A stretch of 64,000 nt of DNA from Homalodisca vitripennis (GCF_021130785.1 NC_060207.1:103962001-104026000), one strand, 5' to 3'. Shown: positions 22,883-35,965, counted from the first letter of the stretch. The notes: a model not told the origin generated them from the sequence alone. Numbers and translations are program-made.

Positions 22883-25322
22883 TTATAATTTTACAATCAC
22901 TCAATTTATTGCAACATTTCCTTGTATGTATTTTGTATACACAGACCAGAAGAGTTCACTTGCGTCTGCAATTAAATAAAAATTGAATTATATAGTGGCA
23001 AACATATAATGATTTTTATGAGGCTGAAGGTATTTCTCCTGTTTTAAACTTTCAAGATGTTTGATATTACCAGAGGCAGTTTAACGGATGTCATCCTTCC
23101 CACTCCCCTTCATGTGGTGAAACCTGCCAGCTAACTATTTCGGACTGGGACTATCAAATAGAAAAAAAACTTTGTAGGTGAAAATAAAATGTTGAAGATT
23201 TGTTAAAAACCAACCAATTCAACAAATAACTTCATGTGTTGATATGTTTAATGAATGTAAAATTTCACATGAGTAATCTTATAATCCGTTATTAACTTGT
23301 TTATTTTGAGTTCTTGTTGCCAACATGATACCAATAAGGATAATGTAATTTTCAATACCGATGCAGAGGTAGAGTTTCACATGAAATTTTAACCCTTTAG
23401 ATTAACTTATTCGACAGTTATCAATTGTTCAGACAGACAGAAGTAGGATTTTGTTATAAACATCTGCAAGAGAGACTTTGCTAAATATTCAGCTAATAAC
23501 TATTTATTAATTGTAAAAAGTACAATGTTTTTCTTAACTGGTTATCCTGAAATGTAGTAATATAAAATAATCCATAAGTTGAGCATATAATTTTTACTGT
23601 AAATGTAAACATATACATGTTACAAATTATACAAAGCAATCTCAACTGATAAATATTTTATTATTTGATAATTATAACCTATCCCTGGTAGAGTATGTGA
23701 CACTAATGAGTGTTTTGGATCATTTATTTACTTAAATTCTTAGGTGTTAAATTAATATCTATAGGCCAACTTTATGAGCATGTGATAAATTATTTTACTT
23801 CATGATCTCAGATAAAAATGGACCAATTCAACAAAAATTCAATTACAATACCAAAATTATGGTCTAGACTCACGACTTAAAATTTGATTCCAATCCTTGT
23901 ATTATTTATAACTAATAATATAATGTACTAACTGGTTTTGTTTAGTTACTGTGAAGCAAGTCTGGCAGTAGGAGCAGCCAGTCTTTAAGATATAAACATA
24001 CATATATTTTATAGATGACATATTTATACAACTACACAAAATACAAGATACAAAGAATAGTGAACTTCTGTTTGCTTATCATGAAGTAACATAAGTCCAC
24101 ATATAGATACAGCAAACAGAGATGCATGAACATAAATAGATTCAAGGAACAGGAACTGCAAGCTAAATTTGTTGTTATTAACAACGATAATTTGTTAATT
24201 TGGCTATTTATGTATTCTTATAAATAAAATATGGTAGAAACACATTTTAACAGTTGGTAAGATTCATACTGCCAATTAGATCTTGTCCATGAATGGACAC
24301 AAGCAGTCTCACTGCGATGCATGAAAATAAATATAGAAAATACAAACTGTAAGAAAAATATTACTTTATAAAACTACGTTAATGTGTTAATTTCGTTATC
24401 TATCTATGTGTTTTTCATACAGAAAGTACAATAATAACACGTTTTAGCATTCAGGAGTTTGCATACTACCGATCAGCTGTTGTCCACTAATAGACTAATT
24501 TGAAGATTGAGATCTGGGTCACCGTCTCGGACCAAAGACTTAAGATCTCTGAGTTTGAAAGTTAATCATAAAATAACCAGTAGAACTAAACTATCGGAAG
24601 TTGAAATTGAACTTTATTTTGTTTATTTATGCATTTATATATACAAAGAAAATTTGGCACGAACAATGTGGCCAAATACAGGTTTTTTTAAACTTAGATT
24701 TTCTAGATTAACTTTTATTTCATTTGACAATAAATTAAGAGGATGCTATGAAAGAAACGCCAGAGTAAGGATGATGCTTTTTTCACTTAGAATTAATGTA
24801 TATGAAGCATGAGTAGCCAGTTAAGTTTGAGACAGTAAAGGTGTTAAGAAAATATTTTTACATTTTGAAGTGAGGTGATACCAAAAAATACAATCTATTT
24901 TTAGCTTACTTACTCTTAAATTCATCTGTTAGTTTTTGGTGAAATGAGTTATAAACTATACAGATAGTATATAAAAGTCAAATTTGAATTATTACAGAAC
25001 TCAAATATATTTTTAGCAAAAATATTTTGCTTTCAAAAATATTTACTTTAATAAAAAAAAATTATGAGTGGTCTAAAACTTTAAAACATGTAAACAATCA
25101 TGTATTTAACTACAAATATTTATATTTAATATTATCAATCAAAACCACATGCTGAGTTAGTCTTATGTAAATGAAGTATTTGCTTTTGTTCATCCAAATT
25201 TTAAGTATTCTATTGTGATAAGTCAATGAAATGTTTGAACAAATAATATTCAGTCATCATGATTTAAATAAGTACAAAGCAAGCAGTGTCTGTGGCGTTG
25301 CATTAGGAAGACTGAAAGGTTA
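22883..25322. other. AT-rich intron sequence, nothing recognised
   Basis: Part of the last syd intron of the conventional isoform. It contains a TTAACCCTTTAG at about 23392 that resembles a piggyBac-like end, without a partner. It would also hold the 3' untranslated region of the alternative terminal exon, next to 25322. Confidence 0.45.
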
Positions 25323-25420
25323 TTAAAATGCAATGAATGAGCGTGAAATGGCGTACCGCGGTAACAAATGCCAGACTATGAGATGAGAAGCTGCATCCTG
25401 GGCTTCCTCTGCATCATCCA
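25323..25420 (-). CDS. syd: Candidate alternative syd/JIP3 terminal exon (SHLIVWHLL end)
   Basis: A second exon that encodes the same signature: joined to the G of exon 40388-40522 it reads V-DDAEEAQDAA-SHLIVW-HLLPRYAISRSFIAF and stops at TAA (25323-25325). Its acceptor is ATGTTTGCAG, and its two leading bases give the same phase-1 entry as the conventional terminal exon. It offers a shorter acidic linker (about 10 residues against 24) and a basic/hydrophobic tail instead of QVTLPH. The junction residue is Val where the family has Gly. The pyrimidine tract is weak, and the open frame extends upstream of the acceptor, so the exact start is inferred. Alternatives are a decayed exon duplication or a chance ORF, but SHLIVW plus the acidic linker plus matching phase and strand make chance unlikely. 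Confidence 0.72.
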
Positions 25421-26559
25421 CTGCAAACATCCCATCATGCATTGCACTCGCACCACAACACACAAACACAACATAAAATAAAAACAAAAGTAAAATAAAT
25501 TATTCAATAAAAATACTAAATAAACACTACATTGAAAAAGCCAATTAATGGATCCAGGTCAGACCAAGAAAAATGCCATCCAAAACAAAAAAAACGTAAA
25601 AAAGAAGGGATAAGATTAATGTTGTATATGATAGCATGTCATACAGTAATGCAATATAAAATGAAGTAGTGTTATTTCTGAAATGAAACCAACCAAAATA
25701 ATTGCAATTCATTATAATGCACTAGAATTTAGACAACAATTATCATTTCTGCAACTATACATTGATTACATCTATAACTATAAAATCGAATTTAACATTA
25801 TTCGTAGGCTGGAATGTTAAATTTATGTACAATAATTTTGTGGAGATAGACATTTAAATCTGTTAACATTTATTTAATATCTTCACTTATATGGTATGGA
25901 TTTATTATTCAATTGTTTGCAATGTGCTATTTTTACTTCTAGCCTGGAGTTGAGAAACAATTTATATTGTATAACACACAAATTGGTTTTTCTTGAAATC
26001 AATAGAGGAATTTTTCTAGAAAACAAATTTATCACCAGCTGTACTAGTTTTGATTGAGATCGAAATGGAAGTTTATAAAGAGAGGATAATTAATATTGAA
26101 CAATAATGTTTTTTAGATCACATGTTTCTCAGCTTGACAGACTTAAAACCGACTGTCGAACACAGAAATAATAGATATGTCACTGTCAACTTAATAAAGA
26201 TATTGGAAGTCCCCACTTTCAGGCTAGCAGTCTACCTGTATATGATTAGCTGATGGTTGATTTATATGTGACAAGCTAATTAATGCAAGATCTGAGAAAA
26301 ACATTATTGTTTGATATTTTTAACTCTTTTGAAACGCTTCTATTTCAACCTCCACACAAGCAACTGATTTTTGACAATTTCTTTATTAGGGGAAATTCCT
26401 CTACTGATTTCAAATAAAACTCAGTTGTATGATTATAAAATCCAAATTGGCACTGGACTACTACACTATTTATCATATAAGTCATAATCAGAGAGCAGTT
26501 CCTTTTTAAGTTCACAAGGAATAAATCCAATTTGTGATCACAAATCAACCAAATAACCT
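25421..26559. other. AT-rich intron sequence, nothing recognised
   Basis: Syd intron upstream of the alternative terminal exon. Only chance-length ORFs are present. Confidence 0.5.
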
Positions 26560-28010
26560 CAAATCAAAACCAAAACATCCTTTAATAACATGTTCATTGA
26601 GAACAGAAATGGTGTCAATTATACATAGTCATAATTCAAGTCACATAGAGATACAAATTATACATTTGTAAATGAGTCAGTGAAATGTTTTAACAGATAA
26701 AGCGTTCTTTGGAATCGGTTTAGTCATGTTGAAGGAACTCGTTGATGGAGTAAAATGGACGTTCGGCCAACCAGCTGTGAAGTCTTGATTTCAGCTTGCT
26801 TCCACTTCCTGTTCTTATGTCCCTTGGTAGACGGTTGAAGAATTTAGCACCTTTATATGTGGTTTTTTTTCTCATATTGAGTGAGGCGATGTGCTGGGAG
26901 GTTGTAGAGGTTGGCATTACGTGTGCAGTAGGTGTGTAGATCCGATCCTCTTAAGAGATCTTCTCCATCCACGTACATCACAACTTCTTTGATGTAGAGT
27001 CCAACAATCGTTAAGATATTTAATGATTTAAATGCTTCCCTGCAGCTGTCAAGTCGTTGCAGTCCGGCTAAAGTTCTGACTGCCTTTTTTTGAATGACCA
27101 GGATTTTCTCGATGTTTTCTGCAGAAGCTGCACCCCAGACGGCAAGGCCATACCTTAAGTGTGTTTCGAAGAGTGCAAAATATGCAGTTCTTGCTGTTGC
27201 TAGGTCACTAATGGCCTTAATTTGTTTAATTGCATAGACACTAGTGTTTAATTTTTTACAAAGATTTTCTATGTGTGGGGTCCAGCATAACATGTTGTCT
27301 AGAGTTATGCCTAGAAATTTCACTTGGCTTTCCAAGGTGACGCCTGGTATCTGTGGTACATCTTCGTTTCGGTGCCCAAATCCAACTTGGTTAGTTTTTG
27401 TAGGGTTGACGACCAGGTCATTGTTATGGCAGTACTGATAGGCCATGTTAAGAGCTATGTATGCGGTAACGGCTAATTTATCAGTTGTTTTGTCATTTAG
27501 TAACAGTGTCGTATCATCCGCATACATGATGGTAAAACAGTGGTCCTGAAGAAGTTGGGGCATGTCATTAGTGAATAAAACGAAGAGGACTGGGCCCAGC
27601 ACAGAGCCTTGAGGTACGCCACGGGTTACTGGCAATGTATTTGATTGCACATGTTTGGTAATGCCATTTTCTGTGTGCTTGAGCTCCACCAGTTGGTGTC
27701 GTCCAGTTAGGTAGCTTTTGAACCAGTCTTTGGCTTTCCCTGATATGCCTAAGGCTTCCAGTTTTGTTATAATGAGGTCATGGCTCAAGCAGTCGAATGC
27801 CTTTGAAAAATCTAAAAAAAGTGCAGTAGAGAGTTTTCGCTGTTCGAGGTCGTCAATAACAGATTCTATGAGTTTAATCATGGCTGTTGTTGTTGACTTG
27901 CCCTTAATAAAGCCATGCTGTGCGTTTGTGAGGAGACAGTTTTTCGTTGCAGTATGTCAGGAGTCTTTTAAGGACTATTCTTTCACATAGCTTTGAAAAT
28001 ACCTGACAGG
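26560..28010 (-). mobile_element. 5'-truncated LINE (Jockey/CR1-like)
   Basis: Minus-strand 3' half of a non-LTR retrotransposon. It begins abruptly near 28010 with VFSKLCERIVLKRLLTY, shifts frame once near 27890, then runs open for 342 codons. The 3' untranslated region ends near 26560-26590 around an ATTAAA. The left boundary is approximate. It lies in the syd intron between 25420 and 40388, in the same orientation as the gene. Confidence 0.85.
26720..27890 (-). pseudogene. LINE reverse transcriptase, near-intact 3' half
   Basis: A 342-codon open frame (26853-27881) carries the ordered reverse-transcriptase motifs: LFLDFSKAFDCLSHDLIITK, GVPQGSVLGPVLFVLFTNDM, IMYADDTTLL with the catalytic Asp pair, and VKFLGITLDNMLCW. 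The thumb/C-terminal region has THLRYGLAVWGAAS. A frame change near 26890 leads into 26720-26917 (AKFFNRLPRDIRTG, then ERPFYSINEFL), the usual end of such proteins. Endonuclease and ORF1 are missing through 5' truncation, as is normal for LINE insertions. This is the longest intact reading frame in the window and belongs to a transposon, not a host gene. Confidence 0.92.
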
Positions 28011-28017
28011 AAGATAC

Positions 28018-29693
28018 AAAGTGTGGCTAGAGAATAACTGATGTATATATGGGGCGGGGCAGTTTATATTACAGTAGGCCAAATACAAACCAGCCTTGCC
28101 TAACATACACTTTATGACTGATAATACAGAACTCTATAGAATAATTTTTATTGGTGTGAAAATAAAGGCTAATGCAGAAGTAACAATTTGGAGATCCCCT
28201 GTCAGAAAATTTTAATTCATCCATCAACTGCTCTCATCTTGTAACACTGCCATCACAGCTCATAAGCTGGACTGTTAAAACAAACTAGGACCTTTCACAA
28301 CTAATCAGCCTCAGTGTTTATTATCAGAGAGAATATATGGATGAGAATTTCTTCTCCAAGGGCCTGAGGGAATATGAATTCAAGAAGAATATTTAGATTT
28401 GTGATGGGAAATAAGTGAATTGCTGAATAAACATCTATCTGAGATTGGTCTTGTACAATCTCTCAATGCAAGAATATAAAAAATGCTACTATTTATAGAC
28501 CTCTTGTCGAGACAGCAGCTCAATACGTGGAAGGTTATTCTGATTCACAGTCTGGTGATTTTCAGAGTCTTCACCTGACGTCCCAGATCTTGTCACTTAA
28601 CAAAAGTTACTTGGGCGAATTTTATGTACAAAGTTACTAGTCCAATTATAAACTGTTTTGTTACAAGTATTTTGAGCCATACATAAATGACAGGCAAATT
28701 AGTTTCAGATAAAAAAAAGTGGACAATATGTAAAAATACTCATGTTAGCTTATTTCTTTATCAGGATTTGTTTAGGAGTATCTGCAGTTCAGAGTCAAAA
28801 ATAAATGTTTTAGGACAGGCTTAAAAAATCTTTACGTGCAATTTCAAAAATAAAATTAAATAATTACACATTGCAAAACAAATTAACAAATTAATTGATT
28901 AAAAATTAATACAATTTTGTCAGTTAAGATTTTTCATATTTTCAAGCTCTATGGTTTTGTAACAGAATAGTCAATATTGTTAAAAAAAGCTTTTAAACTA
29001 TCCAAAGCACCTATTTTTAACGTAGAACTGCAGTTATTTCAAAAAACAAATTAGAATTAAAACAGCGTTTTGTACAAATGTAAAAGATCACAAATACGTG
29101 TTTTTTTAATTTTATTGTATATTACAAGACACATGGATCTACTTGAACATTTTAAATTGAGAAAAACCAAAAGAAACCTTGAATGTTCAAAATTAATGGC
29201 AATAATAAATTTAACTAAATACATATCTATCATATATTGATTAAATACTATATATGATACGTAGTAAATCCAAATTACTACACGGAATTGTGACAATTAT
29301 TTTTAAATACGTACACAGAGAAAAGGCCCAATTTGTGGAAAAATCATTCGTGGACTATTTACATAGAATATATCCCTCCTACCCCATCTTACCTTCTGTC
29401 TGTAAAGAAGTTTTTTATTAAGTTCTACATTCCTGCGTAGGAATACTTGCTTGATTTATCTCAAACTGATGATTGCTGTTTCCTGAAGTTGGGAAACTTT
29501 CACAATAACAGAAATTAATTTGAGTACATTGAAGGAGCCAAAGCAAAAATGATTTACGGTTACGAACTTATCAAAAATTACTCCCAGCACATTAAGGGAG
29601 AGGTAGGCAATTCATGTGAAAGGAGAGATGATAATAAAATTCTAGATAATATTAAAAAATATTTGTTGTTTAAAATTTTTTCTAGCCACATTT
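28018..29693 (+). mobile_element. Heavily decayed mariner-type element
   Basis: The left end AAAGTGTGGCTAGAGAATAA resembles the ends of the mariner at 5494-6395. A matching inverted end TCTAGCCACATTT lies at 29681-29693. Near 29450 a frame reads YLLDLSQTDDCCFLKLGNF, which aligns with the mariner block YSPDLxPxDxFLFPKL around the third catalytic Asp. Nothing else of the transposase is readable. It abuts the 5' end of the LINE at 26560-28010. Boundaries are tentative. Confidence 0.5.
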
Positions 29694-31427
29694 TGTATTT
29701 TCTACTTTCTACATTGTTTATTTAAATTAATATGTTCACTACCAACGTTTCCAGTAGAATTGTATAATGTGTCTCCTAACAACATTCACTATATCATTTG
29801 ATAGTCAAAGTGTTAAGTCCTGATTTAAAAACTCTTATACTACTAAAATGTAGTTAAAATTTAAAATATAGTGTAAAAATATAGTAACATTTACACAGTA
29901 GGAAGGTAAAGATGAAGCAATTGCAAAACAACTTCCAATTATATCAATTTTGCAATGCCAACAACCAAAAATAAAGAAGCACTTGAAAAGTAATGAATTA
30001 TTTATAGTGCAGCTCTTATTTATACCTCCAGAAATTTGTGGCTGGTACCTTTATGTACACTTCAAGCAACAAACAAGTGTCTAAAGCATGTACGTACATG
30101 GACGAAATTTTTTTGTATTTGATTGTCCTTCATTTTGGTTTTCCAAACAACCTAAAATGGACAGAGAAAAGCTTTCCGAAACCCCATCATAATGATTGGA
30201 AGTAATGTACAATTTATTTTGAAACTCTTTGCAATAATTCACAAATAAACAAAAAATTAGCTTGGAGAAAAATATACAGAAAAGAAAACTAATTTAAGTT
30301 TCATTATTACAAGTTAAATGACAGTATTGAATATGAGAAGAAGAAAATTATACTTGATGCGCTATGAAATATGTAGCTACTTAAAAAATGTGTCTATTGA
30401 ATTTGATTGGAAACAAAATTATTAGAAAAAATAATCTAACAGTGAAGGATGTCAATGATGAAAGTGGTTTGTAAGGTAAGGAGGTATAGAAACATCTATT
30501 CTTTAACAGTGGTAAATAAAAAACGTTAACATTATTGCATTTGGGTGATTATTTTTTTGTAATGCAAGAAAACTGTGATGACATAAATTTATAAACATTG
30601 TATTGTCAATTGCTTAGTGTTAAAAAAATACTACTCAAATTCCTACATAATGTGAGTATGTTTTAAAAGTAATTCCACACTTTAATTTGGAATAATTAGA
30701 ACTAAAAATGATGTGTAACAAAAACTCAACTCATAGTAAAATATATATTTTTACATGTTTTAAATACAGGGTGTTCCTGTCTTCACTGTCCTAAATTAAA
30801 TTATGGAGTTAATGTATTCAGTTACTATAAAAAAAGCTGAAATGATATTAGTTATTCATACCCATTACTGATGCTAAAATTTTTTTAAATTCAATATTTT
30901 TGTTTTGAAATATTTAATTGATTTTTATACCTTGATCTTTATCATTTACGAGATTTTTACCTACTTTTGATAGTTGATAAGATAATTGAGTGCATAAAAA
31001 AGTAATTACAATTTCCAGTTTGAGTTCAAAGTTTTATTATCACAAGTTAAACCACATAATAGTGATTAACCTGTCGCAATACGTTTTCACATTATATATT
31101 TCAAATAAAATTATTTCCAATAAATCACCAGTTTAAATTTTAACTAAACAAAATACATTTCCTGCTTAGTTTGGTAAAACTGTGTTGTGTATTACAATAC
31201 TGCACCACTTTCAGTTTTTAATACAGGTTGGTCAAGGTTTCTTTTATTAAGCACCAGTCAGATCTTTTTAAAATCACTTATTGATCCAAGAAAGGACACT
31301 ATTAATTTTGAGAACAAAAGGTCAGAGAGCAGTCCGCCTGACTGCATGTACATTAACTTTTTATAGAAATACCCTAAAGATATGAAAGGTACATATATGT
31401 TCTTCTTGATCCAAGGTATAACTGTAT
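29694..31427. other. AT-rich intron sequence, nothing recognised
   Basis: TACAGGGTGTTCCTG at about 30767 looks like one end of a mariner-superfamily element, but no inverted partner was found. Confidence 0.4.
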
Positions 31428-31452
31428 TTATTTTTTTTTTTATTTATTTATT

Positions 31453-34400
31453 TTATTGCACATATTCATAGAGAACAGAGCAAAGGTCACTTGTGTTAGT
31501 GTTACAATTTGTGTTCAATTCAGTGTCCGTTATTACAAGATGCTGGTTCTCCATTGGGTGAACTCTTGTACGGTGTAGTGTGGAACGCTCCAGAAGCCAG
31601 CATTTTAAGGAAGATTTGAAGTTCTTCTCTGGAAGCTTCCTCAAGGATTCGGGCAGTTTGTTGAAAAAAACAGCGCTCCTCTGTACGACGGTTTTTTCTC
31701 AAACAAGCTCAGATGGTGCTGATTGAGGAGGAAGTTGCTCCTGTTTCTGGTGCTGTAGGGATGGTTGTCACCAGTTCTTGCTTTGGCCTGTTCTTATTGC
31801 AAAGAGGATTGTTTCTTGGATGTAGATGTTTACCACAGTCAAGATTCCCAACTCCTGAAGGCAGCTCGACACAAGTCTAGTGGTCCTAGTTCTTTTAGAA
31901 TCCTAATAGCCCTTTTTTGGATAATAAGTACCCGTTGAAGGTTTGCGATTGTCGTGCCTCCCCAGACGATCAGACCATATCTCAGGTGAGATTCTAACAG
32001 GGAGTAGTAAGCTGTTAAAGCTACTCGGGTGCTGCTGATTTGTTTCATTCTCCGTACTGCATATAGGCTGCTGTTAAGTTTGTGACAGAGTTGGTTTATA
32101 TGGGGTTCCCAAGAGAGATTTTGATCTAAGATTATTCCAAGGTATTTTCCTGTTTCTATTGTTGTTATTTCTGGGACGCCATGGAAGTTGTTTGGTATCT
32201 AGCTGTGAAAATTAATTGCTGTGTCTTCGAGTCATTTAAAACCAGATCGTTGAGAGAGCAGTATTGCTTTGCCTGGGTATATGCAATAAAAGAGTCTATG
32301 TCGAGTTTGGTCCTTGTCCTTATTTGCTAAAATCAGAGCTGTGTCATCAGCGTACATTACTATTTTGCAGTAGTCCTTAAGATAATCTGAGAAGTCATTA
32401 GTTACTAGAATGTACAAAAACAGGTCCGAGTACGGAGCCTTGAGGTACTCCTCTGCTCACTGATAGTTGTTCGGATTTTACTTTCTTCAACAGTATTGTT
32501 CTCCATATGAGTGATTTCGACTACCTGCTTCCTGTTGCTTAAATAGCTCTTGAACCAGTCTAGTTCCTTGTTAGTGACTCCCAGATACTGCAGCTTTTGT
32601 AGGATAAGTTTGTGATCCAGACAGTCGAATGCCTTACTGAAGTCCAACAATATACTTGAGGCGATCTGTCCTTTTTCCAGTTTGTCTATTATGGCTTCTA
32701 TTAGTTGGGCTATTGCTGTTGAGGTGGATCTGTCTTTCACAAAGCCATGTTGTCTAGATGTAAGGAGATTATGCTGTTTGAGATGTCCCAGAAGTCTACT
32801 TCGTACTACATGTTCCACAAAATTTTAGAAAATGTTGATGTGAGAGAGATTGGCCTGTAAAACTGGTGGCTTCATTTGCTGCTCCGCTTTTATACTTTGG
32901 GTAAATTCTTGAGAGTTTCAGATCACTGGGAAATGTTCCTTGGGAGAGTGTTTTATTGACAACTATTGTCAGTGGGATGATGATTTCGTGTTTGCATTGT
33001 TTTAATTAGTTTGGAGGAGATCTCATCCTCACCTGTTGATGTTTTTGGTTTTAACGAGTTAATTATTGTTTCAATTTCTAGTTCATCTGTTTCAAAAAAA
33101 TTTAATTTTGGAATTTGGAGCAGGTTATTTAGTTCTATTGTAGATGTTGGTGTTGGTCTATTTCCATTTTTGTTAAGTGTTCTGTCAGCGGTTTGTAGCA
33201 AAGAAGTTATTCAAATGGTTGGCAATGACCTTTGGAGAATCCGAGATGTCTTCGTTTATTCTTAAACATTCCAGTTGATTTTTGGTTGATTTTTCTTTTC
33301 TTTCATTATTTATAACTCTCCACATGGCTTTTGATTTGTTGTCAGACCTGTCTATATAAGCTGAGTTGCACTGTTTTCGAAGTGTTTTGAGTTTTTGATC
33401 GTAAGTTTTTTTCCTTCGAGCTGTTTCTTTTTTATCATCAGGGTGACCAGTGATGAGTTCTCTGTTCAGGGCCTCCAAAGTACAGCATTTTTAGAGTCTG
33501 ACTTTCGCTGTCCCAAATATTTTTGGTGAAATTTCTTCTATTCTTTATTATCTTGAGAGGGCACGCTATGTTCATAGCAGATTGAAGGATTCCATTGAAT
33601 GCTTTGTATGCAGCTTCCGCGTCCTCAGTAAGTATGACTTGTGACCAATCTTGTGCTTGAAGATTGAGCTTCAGTTCCTGCACTGTTCGTGTAGTGAATT
33701 GTCTTCTCTGTGATTGGTTCAGTGTTTGCTTTGTCATATCGGTTGATGATAGTACATAGCTGTGCAGTGTGGTCCGAGAGACCTGTTTTTTGCACTCTAG
33801 TAGTTATTAGTGTTTCTCCGGTGTTTTGTACAGACAAATCTATAGAGGTCCGACTATGACTAGTTATTCTGGTTGGAGGTAGTTAAAGCCTTCTCAAGCC
33901 GTAGCTAAGGAGCATTTCATCCAGAGTTCTTTTGTCGCAACTGTCAACCAGGTTGTCAACATTTACATCTCCCATCACCAGTATCGGGTCATTTATGTTT
34001 ACGATTTTGTCTAGTTCCGATGATAAAAAGTTTATTGCGTTTTTCCAAGTTGCTGCAAGGTGGGCTTGTATACGCTTAGTAGGTGAAGAAAATTTTTGTT
34101 TAAGCTCAATTTTCAGAAGAATACTTTCGCATATAAGTTCTGATGTAGTTCTTGATATAGATGTTACTGCTATTTTGTTTTCCAGTTTTAAGTTCGCAAT
34201 AATACAGCCACTCCACCTTTTTCGGTGCCGCTGTCTGGCAAAACCACCTATGAGACTGAAGCCAAGGATTCTCGTGTTTTCCAGTTTTTCTCTACTTAGA
34301 CCATGTTCTGTGAGAATTATTAAGTCTGGGTTAGAGTTGTGCAAAAAATGAGTCAGTCTGTCGATTTTGTTTTGAAGGCCATCAATATTATGGTGAGCTA

Positions 34401-34917
34401 TGGTGAGTTTTTGTAGTTTATTTTGATTCTGTGTGGACCTTATTGTTGATTCAACTATGAAACTCGTGTCCTTCATCTTGAGTTTGTCTAAAAAAGATTG
34501 CTGGTTTGATGTATGTTGCCTGGATTGTGAGGATGCCTGTGTGGGCGATATCACAAGAGCAGAGTTAGTGTCGGTCTTTGGGACAGTATAGTTTTCTCTC
34601 CTTGCTTTTACTAAGGGTAAGTGTTCTACTGTAGGTTGGGGTAATACTGAAGTGTCTATTGCTTTGTGTTTCTCTTGGTGTTCTGTACAGTCAACATCCA
34701 CAGAAAGGAGAGGACACAAATTTAAAGCCTCATTAAAGTTTGTGTTGAAGAACTCTTCTAACGTTTCATTCTCTCCTAGCTGTTTAGCCGTGATTGGTGG
34801 GCATTTGCTGACTTTGAAAGTGTGGAGCTTTGGCTCTGTCTGCGAGCCACCTTTGCCTGCAGCCAAATACCTTAGCATTTTGGAGGGAGACACTGAAGAA
34901 GTTTTTTTCCCCTGCAT
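31453..34917 (-). pseudogene. LINE ORF2: APE endonuclease and reverse transcriptase, multiply frameshifted
   Basis: The 344-codon frame 33883-34917 ends in an APE-type endonuclease: KLTIAHHNIDGLQNKIDRL, NPDLIILTEHGLSREKL, GGFARQRHRKRWSGCIIA, then DPILVMGDVNVDNLVD with the catalytic Asp. GLSDHTAQLCT (33625-33837) supplies the SDH motif. After a linker in three frames (33738-32953), the reverse transcriptase reads SRQHGFVKDRSTSTAIAQLI, SILLDFSKAFDCLDHKLILQ and, after a frame change, IVMYADDTALIL (about 32350), then HLRYGLIVWGG (near 31990) and a degraded tail to 31453. No RNase H is seen. The order of domains fits the Jockey/CR1 group. At least seven frame breaks make it inactive. Confidence 0.87.
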
Positions 34918-35176
34918 TCTCTAAGCCTTTTGTTTCTAGTTGAGATGTTTACACTATTGGTGTTTGTTGTTATTGCAGAGATTTTTAAATTTTGGGAGGT
35001 GGTGGTGTAGCTTTTTGTAGTGGTTCTTCCAGAGTTTCCTCTTGTGCCTGGATAACTTCATATTTGTGAATTTGTTCACTGAAGCTCATAAGTTTGTTTT
35101 TCCATTTGCTCCTGCCTTACTTTCAACTGTGCAATTTCTAGCAAGGAGAGATGAGTTCGGTGGTGGAAGTGCATAA

Positions 35177-35965
35177 TTAGTTTGGTGTTTGAGTTTCTAT
35201 TTCTCTGGTTTCAGAAAGAACTGTTTCCCTAGCGGTAGTAAGCCTTTTGTTCATCTGTATATTTTTAATTTCCAATGATTTGATTCTATTTATGTGATTA
35301 GTTATAAGCTGTTCCTGTTCAATAGCGTGTGGGTCTTGATAGATTTGTTGGATTTTGCTTTTTTCGTGCTTTTCCTTGTTAAGTTGAGCCTGTGTTTCAT
35401 CCATTTTTGTTAGCAGGTCTTCAATTTTTCTCAAATAATTACATTCCTGTTCTTTTATCTCTTCTATCTGAGCATCTCTGCTATCTAACTTGCTCTTTAA
35501 TATGGTGATCTGTCCTTTTAAACTTTTGTTTTCTTCTAGAAGTGCAGCGCCTATTGTAGCAGCCATTTTAAGCCTGTCCTCATTGTTAGTAGGATCGTTC
35601 TCTAATAGACTGTTTTCTAATTCCGTGATTGTTAAGCTGTTGTTTTTTTGTGAGAGGGGAGTGGGAAGACTTGGAATCAACACCTCGGGCTGAATTTTCT
35701 GGGTTAGAAGTAAAATACTCTTCATTAACAGTATTTTGTTTGACTCTTACTGTGGTCTTGCTTGGTTGCTTGGATGCCATACATCCAGGACAAAAGCCAG
35801 CTTGAGGTAGCCATTTTTGTAAGTTTTTTTTCATCCAAGTTGACGCATTTAGCATGAAAACCAAGTTCCACAAGATTCTGTGCATTGAATGGCTGCATAC
35901 TTGACACCTGTGGTGCAAATGCCACAGGGATACTTTGCAGGTTTTTTGTTGTTATTTTTGGACAT
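35177..35965 (-). pseudogene. LINE ORF1: PHD-type zinc finger plus coiled coil, frameshifted
   Basis: The start MSKNNNKKPAKYPCGICTTG opens a cysteine/histidine array (CGIC, QCTESC, WFHAKC, and further on CPGC read across two frames) of PHD-finger type. Reading frame shifts at least twice between 35880 and 35720. From 35725 a 182-codon frame is open: a Ser/Leu-rich linker, then from residue 55 a long coiled coil (ALLEENKSLKGQITILKSKL, then DAQIEEIKEQECNYLRKIED and beyond) to RETVLSETREIETQTPN. A zinc finger plus coiled-coil ORF1 suits an RNA-binding, self-associating particle protein, as proposed for CR1/Jockey-group LINEs. Confidence 0.82.

Noticed and set aside
23392..23420. TTAACCCTTTAG as a piggyBac-like end
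   Set aside because: No partner end was found; the motif is short and the region is AT-rich.
26853..27881. Longest open reading frame, as a candidate host gene
   Set aside because: It carries ordered reverse-transcriptase motifs (GVPQGSVLGP, MYADDTT) and is the 3' half of a LINE.
30767..30790. TACAGGGTGTTCCTG as a transposon end
   Set aside because: No inverted partner or TA-bounded interval was found; a single short match is not enough.
33011..34924. Plus-strand ORFs of 84-139 codons
   Set aside because: They are antisense shadows of the minus-strand LINE ORF2.
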